A stretch of 64,000 bases of DNA from Paracoccus sp041927875 (GCF_041927875.1 NZ_JBHFHN010000005.1); one strand, 5' to 3'; shown: positions 8,909-19,070, numbered from the stretch's first letter. Numbers and translations are program-made. The notes: generated from the letters alone by a model not told the origin.

Positions 8909-9586
8909 ATGCATATCGAACCCGGCGTCGTCACTGGCGTCAAGATGGCCCTTGGGGCCGCCACGGGCAGCGCCGCTGTCATCTATGCGATCCGCGAGTC
9001 GCTGAACACCATTCGTGCCAGCGGGTTCGCCTCGCTTGCGGTGCGCAGCCTGATCGCCACCATCGCCGTCTTTATCTTCTTCGAGGTGCTGCCGCACTTT
9101 TCGGTCGGCGTGTCCGAGGTGCATTTCATCCTTGGATCGACGCTGCTGCTGATCCTTGGAACCGCCCCGGCGGCCATCGGGCTGGTGCTTGGGCTGCTGA
9201 TCCAGGGCGTGTTCTTTGCACCCAGCGACCTGCCGCAATTCGGTATGAACGTGACCACGCTGCTGGTCCCGCTGTTTGCCATTCACGCGCTGGCGCGCCG
9301 CATCATCGCGCCGGGCACCGCCTATGTCGACCTGACCTATGTGCAGGCGCTGAAACTGTCGACCGCCTATCAGGGCGGGGTCGTGCTGTGGGTGGCCTTC
9401 TGGGCGATCTACGGCCATGGCTTTGGCGCCGAGAACCTGGCGGGCATCGCCAGCTTTGGCGCGGCCTACATGCTGGTCGTCCTGATCGAGCCGATCGCCG
9501 ATCTGGCCGTGCTGGCTGGTGCCAAGGCGCTGAACGGCCTGCGTGGCTCGGGTCTGGTGACGCCGCGCCTGTATGACGCGGGTTGA
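8909..9586 (+). CDS. CbiM-like cobalt transporter membrane component
   Basis: An integral membrane protein of 225 residues with about six hydrophobic helices. It begins MHIEPG, matching the N-terminal MHI of CbiM proteins, where the N-terminal amine and His2 help to bind cobalt; the position behind a B12 riboswitch fits. Start: the ATG at 8909 is chosen over 8897 because GGAGGG at 8899-8904 is correctly placed and MHI must be N-terminal for metal binding. No CbiN, CbiQ or CbiO gene is next to it, so it either pairs with distant ECF components or works alone. Assignment to the CbiM family is by motif and context. Confidence 0.75.
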   Translation: MHIEPGVVTGVKMALGAATGSAAVIYAIRESLNTIRASGFASLAVRSLIATIAVFIFFEVLPHFSVGVSEVHFILGSTLLLILGTAPAAIGLVLGLLIQGVFFAPSDLPQFGMNVTTLLVPLFAIHALARRIIAPGTAYVDLTYVQALKLSTAYQGGVVLWVAFWAIYGHGFGAENLAGIASFGAAYMLVVLIEPIADLAVLAGAKALNGLRGSGLVTPRLYDAG

Positions 9587-9597
9587 ACGCTACAGCT

Positions 9598-9620
9598 CCG
9601 GGGGCGCGCGCCGCCCCCGG
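9598..9620 (+). terminator. GC hairpin between cbiM-like gene and cobF
   Basis: CCGGGGGCG and CGCCCCCGG form a perfect nine-base-pair stem around CGCGC. There is no run of T after it, so it is more likely an attenuator or RNA-stability element than a full terminator. It would separate cbiM and cobF expression levels. Confidence 0.4.
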
Positions 9621-9636
9621 CCCATCGGGGATCGCC

Positions 9637-10395
9637 ATGACCAAGCCGCTGGACCTTGCGCTGATCGGCATCGGCAGCGGTGATCCCGACCATCTGACGC
9701 TTCAGGCGATCAAGGCGATCAACCGCGCTGACCTGATCCTGATCCCGCTGAAAGGTGATGAAAAGTCGGCGCTGGCGGCTTTGCGGCAGGGGATGCTGGA
9801 TCAGCACCTGACGCGGCCTGACACGATCATCCAGACCTTCGACATGCCGCGTCGCGCGGCGACCGGCGATTATCTGCGCGCGGTCGATGACTGGCACGAT
9901 GCCATCGCTGTCTGCTGGCAACAGGCGATTGCGCGCCATCCCGGCGTGGCCGATGTCGCGCTGCTGGTCTGGGGTGATCCCTCGCTTTACGACAGTACCT
10001 TGCGCATCGCGGCGCGGCTGGACCCGGCGCCGCGGCTGACGGTGGTGCCGGGCATCACCTCGATGCAGGCGCTGACGGCGGGCCATGCGATTCCGCTGAA
10101 CGGGCTGGGCGCGCCGGTGGTCATCACCACGGGGCGGCGGCTGCGCGACCACGGCTGGCCCGAGGGGGCCGACCGCGTGGTGGTGATGCTGGACGGCGAT
10201 CTGGCGATGGCGGGGCTGCCCGAGGCCGACCGGCTGCATGTCTGGTGGGGCGGCTGCGTCGGCATGGCCGAACAGGTGCTGATCGCCGGGCCGCTGCCGC
10301 AGGTGATCGACGACATCCGCGCGGCCCGCGCCGCGTTGCGGGATCGGCTGGGCTGGGTCATGGACATCTATCTGCTGGAACGCCGCGCCCCCTAG
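9637..10395 (+). CDS. cobF: Precorrin-6A synthase (deacetylating) CobF
   Basis: CobF methylates precorrin-5 at C1 and releases acetate, giving precorrin-6A; it is specific to the aerobic route. The 252-residue protein has IGIGSGDPDHLTLQAIKAIN, then the family segment ADLILIPLKGDEKSAL, LLVWGDPSLYDSTLRIA and VVPGITSMQALTAGHAIPLN. With it the window holds cobA, I, G, J, M, F, K, L and H, the full set from uroporphyrinogen III to hydrogenobyrinic acid. Its last four bases overlap the end of the opposing COG0523 gene. Confidence 0.95.
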   Translation: MTKPLDLALIGIGSGDPDHLTLQAIKAINRADLILIPLKGDEKSALAALRQGMLDQHLTRPDTIIQTFDMPRRAATGDYLRAVDDWHDAIAVCWQQAIARHPGVADVALLVWGDPSLYDSTLRIAARLDPAPRLTVVPGITSMQALTAGHAIPLNGLGAPVVITTGRRLRDHGWPEGADRVVVMLDGDLAMAGLPEADRLHVWWGGCVGMAEQVLIAGPLPQVIDDIRAARAALRDRLGWVMDIYLLERRAP

Positions 10396-11597
10396 CCCCA
10401 GGCGGGGAAGGGGTCCGGCAGGCCGCGCCAGTCGTCCGGCGTGAAATCATCCGCATCCATCAGCGCCCCATTCAGCGCCGCGCAGATCGCCGCGCGGTCC
10501 ATGCCCGCACCGATGAACACGATTTCCTGACGGCGGTCGCCCCATGGCTCGGCCCAGTTGCGCGCGATCTCGGCCTGCGCGTCGGGGTGGGTCGGCAGCC
10601 GCTCGGGCGGGACGCTGGCCCACCAGCGGCCTAGGGGCGCGATCTGGGACAGCGCCCCGGCCAGGCTGAACTCGGCCACCCAATCGGGGCGGGTGGCGAT
10701 CCAGAAATGGCCCTTGGCGCGGATCACGCCGGGCAGATCGCTGTTCAGCACCTGATGCACGCGGGCCGGATGAAACGGCGCGCGGGCGTGATAGACAAAG
10801 GATGAAATGCCATATTCCTCGGTCTCGGGCGTGTGGTTGGCAAAGCCATAAAGTTCTTTCGCCCACATCGGGTGTTCGTGGGCGGTGTCGAAATCGAACA
10901 GCCCGGTGTTCAGGATGGCATCGGCATCGACCATTGCGCGGTCGGTTTCGATCAGCCGCGCATCGGGGTTCAGCGACCGGATGATCTTGCGCGCGCCATC
11001 GCGCGCCGCGGGGCTGGCGTCGCTGATCTTGTTCAGAACGATAACATCGGCGAACTCGATCTGGTCGGTCAGCAGATGCACCAGATGGCGGTCGTCCTGA
11101 TCGCCCAGACTTTCGCCACGATCCCCCAGCAGGTCGTGGCTGGCGAAATCGGTGGGCAGGTTGACGGCATCGACGACGGTGACCATCGTGTCCAGCCGCG
11201 CCACATCCGACAGGCTGCGGCCCTGATCGTCGCGGAAATCGAAGGTCGCGGCGACCGGTAGGGGTTCGGCCACCCCGGTCGATTCGATCAGCAGGTAATC
11301 AAAGCGGCCTTCCTCGGCCAGGTGCCGGACCTGCACCAGAAGATCGTCGCGCAGCGTGCAGCAGATGCAGCCGTTCGTCATCTCGACCAGCCTTTCCTGC
11401 GACCGCGACAGTTCGCTGCCCTCGCGGATCAGGTCGGCGTCGATGTTCACCTCGGACATGTCATTGACGATGACGGCGACCCGCCGTCCCGCGCGATTGT
11501 TCAGGACATGGTTCAACAATGTCGTCTTGCCTGCACCCAGAAAGCCCGACAGGACGGTGACAGGAAGGCGGGGATCGGTCTGCATGGCGGCCATCAT
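10392..11597 (-). CDS. COG0523 (CobW-like) GTPase, probable zinc-responsive metallochaperone
   Basis: A G3E-family P-loop GTPase of about 401 residues with a CobW C-terminal domain. Visible motifs are the Walker A GFLGAGKTT (residues 18-26), the metal-binding CICC (C77, C79, C80) in NGCICCTLRDD, ESTGVAEP, and the guanine-binding NKISD-like NKxD region. Although it adjoins the cob genes it is not in their operon: it faces them and has its own Zur-box-like palindrome. That favours the zinc-homeostasis branch (ZigA/ZagA-like) over CobW proper. Start: ATG at 11597 abuts the palindrome, leaving no room for a Shine-Dalgarno; the in-frame ATGs at 11594 and 11585 are alternatives. Confidence 0.85.
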   Translation of the reverse strand: MMAAMQTDPRLPVTVLSGFLGAGKTTLLNHVLNNRAGRRVAVIVNDMSEVNIDADLIREGSELSRSQERLVEMTNGCICCTLRDDLLVQVRHLAEEGRFDYLLIESTGVAEPLPVAATFDFRDDQGRSLSDVARLDTMVTVVDAVNLPTDFASHDLLGDRGESLGDQDDRHLVHLLTDQIEFADVIVLNKISDASPAARDGARKIIRSLNPDARLIETDRAMVDADAILNTGLFDFDTAHEHPMWAKELYGFANHTPETEEYGISSFVYHARAPFHPARVHQVLNSDLPGVIRAKGHFWIATRPDWVAEFSLAGALSQIAPLGRWWASVPPERLPTHPDAQAEIARNWAEPWGDRRQEIVFIGAGMDRAAICAALNGALMDADDFTPDDWRGLPDPFPAWG

Positions 11598-11615
11598 GTA
11601 ATGTTATAATATTAC
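11598..11615 (-). promoter_or_regulatory. Zur-box-like operator
   Basis: GTAATGTTATAATATTAC is an 18-base near-perfect inverted repeat (one mismatched pair), the only strongly AT-rich stretch nearby. It closely resembles alphaproteobacterial Zur sites, which have a GTTATAnTATAAC-like core. It sits directly in front of the COG0523 start codon. Inference: the gene is derepressed under zinc starvation. The same site could also affect the small plus-strand gene at 11703. Confidence 0.75.
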
Positions 11616-11702
11616 GTTTATCTAGCGCGACACGGCGGTGCGCGCAACCCGGCTGATTTTGCCGCGCCGATGTGATAGGATGGCCGGGGAAAGGGGGATG
11701 CC

Positions 11703-11885
11703 ATGACCCAAAGACCGCTGGATCACGATCACGGACCATCCACCGCACGGCTGAAGCATTTCACCCGGATCGAGCGTGAGGCGCAGGACAAGGCCGCGCC
11801 CGAGATGGGCAAAAGGCGCGGCCGGGATGACCGGAACACGCGCCTGACGCAGTTTCTGCGGATCGAGCGGGGCGAGCGGGCATAG
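11703..11885 (+). CDS. Small protein of 60 residues with an internal repeat
   Basis: I do not recognise this protein. It is 60 residues long, highly charged, with no membrane segment. It contains two copies of a ten-residue unit, RLKHFTRIER (16-25) and RLTQFLRIER (47-56), joined by a basic linker; each looks like a short amphipathic helix. A strong AAAGGGGG Shine-Dalgarno lies about six bases before the ATG, which supports it as a real gene. It ends six bases before the end of the opposing dnaJ gene. A small nucleic-acid- or protein-binding role is possible but unproven. Confidence 0.6.
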   Translation: MTQRPLDHDHGPSTARLKHFTRIEREAQDKAAPEMGKRRGRDDRNTRLTQFLRIERGERA

Positions 11886-11891
11886 GCCCGG

Positions 11892-13031
11892 TCAGCTTCC
11901 CATTCCCTCCCAGAAGCCTTTGACTTTCTGAAAGAAACTGTTGCCCTGCGGGTTGTTGTCGGCCTCGATCTGTTCAAACTCGCGCAGCAATTCGCGCTGG
12001 CGGGCAGTCAAGTTGACCGGGGTTTCGACCGACAGTTCAATCAACATGTCGCCATTGTCGTCGCGGCCGCGCAGGGGCGGCATTCCCTTGCCGCGCAGGC
12101 GCATCTGGCGGCCGGTCTGGCTGCCCGCAGGCACCTTGACCCGGCTTTTGCCGCCGTCGATGGTCGGCACCTCGACCTCGCCACCCAGGGCGGCGGTGGC
12201 CATGCTGACCGGCACGCGGCAGAACAGCACCTGGCCGTCGCGCTGGAAGATGGCGTGGGGTTTGACCTCGATAAAGATGTAAAGATCGCCCTGAGGGCCG
12301 CCGCGCAGGCCGGCCTCGCCCTCACCGGCAAGGCGGATGCGGGTGCCGGTTTCGACACCGGCGGGGATGTTCACCGCCAAGCTGCGGTCGCGTTCGATGC
12401 GGCCCGCGCCGTGGCAGGATTTGCAGGGGTTCTTGACCACCTGACCGGCACCGTTACAGGTGGGACAGGTGCGTTCGACGGTGAAAAAGCCCTGCTGCGC
12501 GCGGACCTTGCCCATGCCCGCGCAGGTCGGGCAGGTGACCGGCTCCGACCCGCCTTCGGCGCCCGTGCCATGGCAGGCGTCGCAGGGCGTCGAGCCGGGG
12601 ACGTCGATGGTTTTCTGCACGCCCAGATAGGCTTCTTCCAGGTCGATACGCAGGTTGTAGCGCAAATCGGCGCCGCGTTGCGCGCGCGGGCGCCCGCCCT
12701 GGCCGCCGCGACCGCCCATGAAATCGCCGAACAGATCCTCGAACACGTCGGAAAAGGCGGATTGGAAATCGCCGCGCCCGCCGCGCCCGAAACCGCCCAT
12801 GCCGCCATCAAAGGCCGCGTGGCCGAAACGGTCATAGGCCGCCTTTTTCTGGTCGTCCTTCAGGCAGTCATAGGCTTCGTTCACCTCTTTGAAGTCGGCC
12901 TCGGCGCGGGGATTGCCGCCGTTGCGGTCGGGGTGAAGCTCTTTCGCCTTGTTGCGATAGGCTTTCTTGATTTCCTCGGGCGAGGCCCCGCGGGCGACCC
13001 CCAGAACGTCGTAATAGTCGCGTTTTGCCAA
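11892..13031 (-). CDS. dnaJ: Chaperone DnaJ
   Basis: The Hsp40 co-chaperone that stimulates DnaK ATPase and binds unfolded proteins. At 379 residues it has normal length: J domain (1-70) with the HPD tripeptide in LHPDRNGGN, a glycine/phenylalanine-rich linker (GGMGGFGRGGRGD), four zinc-binding CxxCxGxG repeats (CDACHGTG, CPTCAGMG, CPTCNGAG, CKSCHGAG) and the C-terminal substrate domain. It lies 70 bases downstream of dnaK in the same direction; a hairpin in that gap may reduce its expression relative to dnaK. Confidence 0.98.
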   Translation of the reverse strand: MAKRDYYDVLGVARGASPEEIKKAYRNKAKELHPDRNGGNPRAEADFKEVNEAYDCLKDDQKKAAYDRFGHAAFDGGMGGFGRGGRGDFQSAFSDVFEDLFGDFMGGRGGQGGRPRAQRGADLRYNLRIDLEEAYLGVQKTIDVPGSTPCDACHGTGAEGGSEPVTCPTCAGMGKVRAQQGFFTVERTCPTCNGAGQVVKNPCKSCHGAGRIERDRSLAVNIPAGVETGTRIRLAGEGEAGLRGGPQGDLYIFIEVKPHAIFQRDGQVLFCRVPVSMATAALGGEVEVPTIDGGKSRVKVPAGSQTGRQMRLRGKGMPPLRGRDDNGDMLIELSVETPVNLTARQRELLREFEQIEADNNPQGNSFFQKVKGFWEGMGS

Positions 13032-13056
13032 CCTTCAGGCCCCCCGGCAATGGCAG

Positions 13057-13086
13057 CGCCGGCCCGCGGGGATGCGCGGACCGGCG
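13057..13086 (-). terminator. Hairpin between dnaK and dnaJ
   Basis: The arms CGCCGGCCCGCG and CGCGGACCGGCG pair over 12 positions with one mismatch around a six-base loop. There is no run of U in the minus direction, so partial termination or 3'-end stabilisation of dnaK mRNA is more likely than a complete stop. This would fit the usual excess of DnaK over DnaJ. Confidence 0.45.
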
Positions 13087-13101
13087 TTTGGTCAGATGCG
13101 C

Positions 13102-15015
<1,914 letters not shown>

Positions 15016-15123
15016 GTGTAATACCTCTTCTTCCGGCGATATGACGGACGCAGGTCCGGGGACGGCCCCCACGCCCAGATCCCATTCAGATGGCCCGGAA
15101 CGTCCCGGACCGGCTTCGCAGGG

Positions 15124-15153
15124 TATATAGGCAAGGGGTTTTGACCCTGCAAG
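15124..15153 (-). promoter_or_regulatory. Probable heat-shock-type promoter of dnaK
   Basis: On the minus strand CTTGCA (15148-15153) is followed after 18 bases by TATATA (15124-15129), within CCTATATACC. A CTTG -35 element is typical of alphaproteobacterial RpoH promoters, though the spacing and the -10 also allow a housekeeping sigma. The start codon is 109 bases further on. Confidence 0.5.
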
Positions 15154-15204
15154 CGTTCGGCCCCGGCGAAACGCACGGCATCGGTGCAGAACCGTGCGGA
15201 AGCG

Positions 15205-16035
15205 TCACTTGCCCGCGCCCCAGCTGGCCGAGATGGATTGCCGGGTCACGAACTCACCCATCAGGCCGATCATGAACAGCACCATCGACACTTTCAGCGG
15301 ATAGCTGACCGAGGTGAAATAGGGTTCGTAGTTGATGAACACAAAGCCGCGCGTCTGGTCGGTGATGTGAAACAGCGGGTTCCAGGAAAACATCGCCAGC
15401 ATCTTGGCCGACAGCACGTTTGCCACGAACAGCTTGCCCGAAAAGATCATGTTGGCGCGCTGATAGACGGTGGTCAGCAGGCCCATCGGCGTCGGCGCCC
15501 AGGGCGTCGCAGCATAAAAGATCAGCCCGACGGAAATGCCGGAAAACCAAGCCAGCATGAACATGCCCATGGCGGCGGGCAGGTTTTCAAAATGCACCGG
15601 CTCGACCAGCACATGATAGCCGTAGATCATCACCGAAAAGATCAGCGTCTGCTTGTAAAGCACGGTCAGCGCCGATGCGGCGATGGCGATGGCGGGGTTC
15701 ATCGGCCCGTGCAGCATCATCGAGGAGCTGGCGCGCGGTGCGCCCGCCACCGCGCCGATGGCGGCGGTGTGGTTCATGAACATGAACACGCCGGTCAGCA
15801 GATAGATCACATAGGGCCCGCGAATGGGCGAGCTTTTGATGCCCATCACCCAGAACATCAGAAAGAACCCGCCCGCCATCACCAGGGCCTGCACGAAAGT
15901 CAGCAGCAGCCCGATGATCGGGTTGCCGTGGGCGTTGCGCAGCGACTTGACCGTGGTGTCATAGATCAGACCCAGGGTGGTCGTCGTCGCCTCGAAGAAG
16001 TTCCTTGGCCGGTGGGGGGAAAACATGCGGGGCAC
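15205..16035 (-). CDS. ABC-2 type permease, polysaccharide exporter (KpsM-like)
   Basis: A membrane protein of 276 residues with about six hydrophobic helices and the ABC-2 permease layout of capsule and O-antigen exporters (KpsM/RfbA type). Such proteins work with an ATPase partner (KpsT type) to move lipid-linked glycan across the inner membrane. No ATPase gene lies next to it. It diverges from cysQ, kdsB and a large glycosyltransferase run, and this context fits a surface-polysaccharide export role. The start may be residue 1 or the Met at position 4. dnaK follows on the same strand but has its own promoter. Confidence 0.8.
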   Translation of the reverse strand: MPRMFSPHRPRNFFEATTTTLGLIYDTTVKSLRNAHGNPIIGLLLTFVQALVMAGGFFLMFWVMGIKSSPIRGPYVIYLLTGVFMFMNHTAAIGAVAGAPRASSSMMLHGPMNPAIAIAASALTVLYKQTLIFSVMIYGYHVLVEPVHFENLPAAMGMFMLAWFSGISVGLIFYAATPWAPTPMGLLTTVYQRANMIFSGKLFVANVLSAKMLAMFSWNPLFHITDQTRGFVFINYEPYFTSVSYPLKVSMVLFMIGLMGEFVTRQSISASWGAGK

Positions 16036-16183
16036 ACCTTGGCTGAGTCGGGGGCCAGCATGGCAGGCAAACCTTGCCCCTTCGTTGACGCCGCATCATA
16101 AGGAACAGGAACAGTCGCGGCAACGCCGACGGCCCGTGCGGCCCTCACGGCGTGGTGATCGCGGCGGCCAGGTGAAAGGATCG

Positions 16184-16987
16184 ATGATGGATCATGCCGT
16201 GATGATGACCGAATTGCGCCGTCTGGCGGTGCTGGCGGGCGCGCGGATCATGCAGATCTATGCCGCCCCTGACTTCGAGGTGCGGACGAAATCCGACGCC
16301 TCGCCGGTGACCGAGGCCGATGAGGCCGCCGATGCGCTGATCGCCGCCGGCCTGCGCGCGGCCTTTCCGGGCATCCCGCTGGTGACCGAGGAACAGGCCG
16401 CAAGTCACGCCCAGTCGGTCAGCACCTTCCTGATCGTCGATCCGCTGGACGGCACGAAAGAGTTCGTCCAGCGCCGGGGCGATTTCACCGTGAACATCGC
16501 CTATGTCGAAGATGGCGTGCCGGTGCTGGGCGTGGTCTATGCCCCCGCCAGGGAACGCCTGTTCCTGACCCTGCCCGAGGGCGGCGCGGTCGAGGAGATC
16601 GGCCCCTTCGACCCCGACACCCAGGGCGAGACCCGCCCGATCGGCGTGAACGTGCATCCCGACAATCGCGGGCTGATGGTCGTCGCGTCGAAATCGCATC
16701 GCGACCAGGCCACCGACGATTATATCGCTGCCTATGCCGTGCGCGACATGACCAGCGCCGGTTCCTCGCTGAAGTTCTGTCTGGTGGCGACGGGCGAGGC
16801 CGACCTTTACCCGCGTCTGGGCCGCACGATGGAATGGGATACGGCGGCGGGCGATGCGGTGCTGCGCGCGGCGGGCGGCCAGGTGGTGCGGTTCGACGAT
16901 CACAGCCCGCTGGCCTATGGCAAGCCCGGCTTTGAAAACCCGTTCTTCATCGCCTATGCGCCGGGCGTTCTTTTGCAGCAGGGCTGA
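16184..16987 (+). CDS. cysQ: 3'(2'),5'-bisphosphate nucleotidase CysQ
   Basis: CysQ hydrolyses 3'-phosphoadenosine 5'-phosphate (PAP) to AMP, clearing the by-product of PAPS use in sulfate reduction or sulfotransfer. The protein has the inositol-monophosphatase-family metal motifs: PVTEADEAADALI, EE in VTEEQA, DPLDGTKEFVQ (the DPxDGT signature) and MEWDTAAGDAV near the C-terminus. Two adjacent ATGs (16184, 16187) follow GAAAGGA; either could serve. It is four bases from kdsB and heads the glycan gene run, which also contains a sulfotransferase-like gene. Confidence 0.92.
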   Translation: MMDHAVMMTELRRLAVLAGARIMQIYAAPDFEVRTKSDASPVTEADEAADALIAAGLRAAFPGIPLVTEEQAASHAQSVSTFLIVDPLDGTKEFVQRRGDFTVNIAYVEDGVPVLGVVYAPARERLFLTLPEGGAVEEIGPFDPDTQGETRPIGVNVHPDNRGLMVVASKSHRDQATDDYIAAYAVRDMTSAGSSLKFCLVATGEADLYPRLGRTMEWDTAAGDAVLRAAGGQVVRFDDHSPLAYGKPGFENPFFIAYAPGVLLQQG

Positions 16988-16990
16988 GCC

Positions 16991-17791
16991 ATGTCCGTTC
17001 TGATCGTCATCCCGGCGCGCTATGCCTCGACCCGCTATCCGGGCAAGCCGCTGGTGGAGTTGCGCGGCGCGCAGGGTATCGCGCGCAGTCTGATCCGGCG
17101 CAGTTGGGATGCCGCGATGGCGGTGCCGGGGATCGACCGTGTGGTGGTGGCCACCGATGACGACCGCATCCGCGACCACGCCGAAGGCTTCGGCGCGCAG
17201 GTGGTGATGACCGCGACCACCTGCCGCAACGGCACCGAACGCTGCGCCGAGGCGCATGAGGTGCTGGGCGGCAGCCATGACATCGTGGTCAACCTGCAAG
17301 GCGATGCGCCGCTGACCCCGGCGTGGTTCCTGTCGGATCTGATTGCCGCCCTGCGCGCCGATCCCGATGCCGAGATCGCCACCCCGGTGCTGCGCTGCGA
17401 AGGCGCGATGCTGGCCAGCTTGCTGGCCGACCGCCGCGAGGGCCGCGTGGGCGGCACCACCGCGGTCTTTGGCACGGGCGGGCGGGCGCTTTACTTCAGC
17501 AAGGAAGTCATCCCCTTCACCGGTCAGGATTACCCGCCCGAGGCCGCGACCCCGGTGTTTCACCATGTCGGCGTCTATGCCTATCGCCCCGCCGCGCTGG
17601 CCGCTTATCCGGGCTGGCCGATGGGTCCGCTGGAAACGCTTGAGGGGCTGGAACAACTGCGCTTTCTGGAGAACGGCCGCATGGTGAAATGCGTGCAGGT
17701 CGACGCCCGTGGCCGCCAGTTCTGGGAACTGAACAACCCCCAGGACGTCGCCCGGATCGAGGCGATGATGGCGCAGATGGGCATGCCATGA
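16991..17791 (+). CDS. kdsB: 3-deoxy-manno-octulosonate cytidylyltransferase-like protein
   Basis: KdsB activates Kdo with CTP to CMP-Kdo for lipopolysaccharide or capsule. The 266-residue protein opens with VIPARYASTRYPGKPL, very close to the family pattern, and has VVVATDDDRIRDH, a CRNGTERCAEA segment and LETLEGLEQLRFLENG. The usual QGDEP motif reads QGDAPLTP here and the C-terminal half is divergent, so a related sugar acid could be the substrate. Its place beside a polysaccharide exporter and glycosyltransferases suggests a capsule-specific paralogue rather than the housekeeping enzyme. Its stop overlaps the next start (ATGA). Confidence 0.82.
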   Translation: MSVLIVIPARYASTRYPGKPLVELRGAQGIARSLIRRSWDAAMAVPGIDRVVVATDDDRIRDHAEGFGAQVVMTATTCRNGTERCAEAHEVLGGSHDIVVNLQGDAPLTPAWFLSDLIAALRADPDAEIATPVLRCEGAMLASLLADRREGRVGGTTAVFGTGGRALYFSKEVIPFTGQDYPPEAATPVFHHVGVYAYRPAALAAYPGWPMGPLETLEGLEQLRFLENGRMVKCVQVDARGRQFWELNNPQDVARIEAMMAQMGMP

Positions 17792-19065
17792 CGCCCCGGC
17801 CAGCCGCGCCGCAGGGCTGGCCGCTGTCGATCCTTGCCGAACCGCTGCCCACCAGCCTGATCATCGTCAGCCGCCACCGGCCCGCCGAGCTGGCGCGCTG
17901 CCTGCGGGCGGTGGCGCTGATAGATCATCCCCTGGCCGAGGTGATCGTGGTCGCCGATCCCGCAAGCGTGGCGCTGACCGCAGGGATGGCGGTCAAGGCG
18001 GTGGTGTTCGATCAGGCCAACATCTCGACCGCGCGCAATCTGGGGTTGGCGCAGGCGGCGGGGCAGGTGGTGGCCTTTGTCGATGACGATGCGATCCCCG
18101 AACCCGACTGGCTGCGCAAGATCGCCGCGCCCTTTGCCGATCCGCGCGTCACGGCGGCGGGTGGCGTGGTGCGCGGGCGTGATGGCATGCGCTGGCAGTT
18201 CCGCGCCGGGACGGTCGATGCCAGCGGCCTGACCAGCCGCTTTGAGGCGCCGATGGAAACGCACCTTTATCCACCGCCGGGGGATGGCCGCGCGATCTCG
18301 ACCATCGGCACGAATTGCGCCTTTCGCCGCGATGCCCTTGCGGCGATCGGCGGTTTTGCCAGCCACCACCGCTATCACCTGGATGAGACGGACGTGAACC
18401 TGCGGCTGGCGGCGGCGGGGGGCTGGGCGGCGGTCGTGCCGGATGCGCAGGTGCTGCATGGCGCGGCTGAAAGCATCCGCCGCACCGCCGAGCGGGTGAC
18501 CGTGGACCTGACCGAGATCGGCGCCTCGGCCGCCTGTTTCTGGCGGCGGCACGCGCCGGGGCAGGATCACGCGCCGCTGGCCGATGCGCTGATCGCGGCG
18601 GAACGCCGCCGCCTGATCGCGCAGATGCTGGCCGGGACGCTGCAGCCGGGGCAGGTGGCCATGGTGCTGGCCACGCTGCGCGCCGGGCTGGATCAGGGCC
18701 GCAGCCGCCCGCTGGACCCCGGCCAGCCGATCCCGGCCCCGCCCGGCTTTCTGCGCTTTCCCACCCGCACCGACCGCCCGCGCCGGATCATCGCCGGGCG
18801 GCGCTGGAACCAGGCGCGGCTGCGCGATCAGGCGCGGCAGGCGGCGGCGGATGGCGCGCTTGTCACGCTGTTCCTGTTCAGCCGCACCAGCCTGCCGCAC
18901 CGGCTGCGCTTTGACCCGGAGGGGTTCTGGGAACAGGCGGGCGGCCTGTGGGGCCTGTCGCATCCCGGCCTCGCCCGCCCATGGCGCGCGGGCTTTGCCA
19001 CCCGGCTGGCGCGGGAAACGGCCACAATGGCCGCCGCCCGTCGGCCAGAAGCCGCCAAAGGGTAG
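17788..19065 (+). CDS. Family 2 glycosyltransferase
   Basis: A 425-residue protein with a GT-A fold nucleotide-sugar glycosyltransferase domain: SLIIVSRHRPAELARCLRA at the N-terminus, ARNLGLAQAAGQVVAFVDDDA (DDD is the probable metal-binding triad, about residue 92-95), then the GTNCAFRRDAL and DETDVNLRLAAAGG acceptor-side motifs. The last 170 residues are not recognisable beyond a basic composition. No signal peptide or membrane helix. The sugar and acceptor cannot be told from sequence. The start at 17788 overlaps the kdsB stop. Confidence 0.85.
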   Translation: MTPRPAAPQGWPLSILAEPLPTSLIIVSRHRPAELARCLRAVALIDHPLAEVIVVADPASVALTAGMAVKAVVFDQANISTARNLGLAQAAGQVVAFVDDDAIPEPDWLRKIAAPFADPRVTAAGGVVRGRDGMRWQFRAGTVDASGLTSRFEAPMETHLYPPPGDGRAISTIGTNCAFRRDALAAIGGFASHHRYHLDETDVNLRLAAAGGWAAVVPDAQVLHGAAESIRRTAERVTVDLTEIGASAACFWRRHAPGQDHAPLADALIAAERRRLIAQMLAGTLQPGQVAMVLATLRAGLDQGRSRPLDPGQPIPAPPGFLRFPTRTDRPRRIIAGRRWNQARLRDQARQAAADGALVTLFLFSRTSLPHRLRFDPEGFWEQAGGLWGLSHPGLARPWRAGFATRLARETATMAAARRPEAAKG

Positions 19066-19070
19066 AAAAC

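Noticed and set aside
10392..11597. Assigning the COG0523 GTPase as CobW of the cobalamin pathway
   Set aside because: It opposes the cob genes and has its own Zur-like palindrome, so a zinc role fits better.
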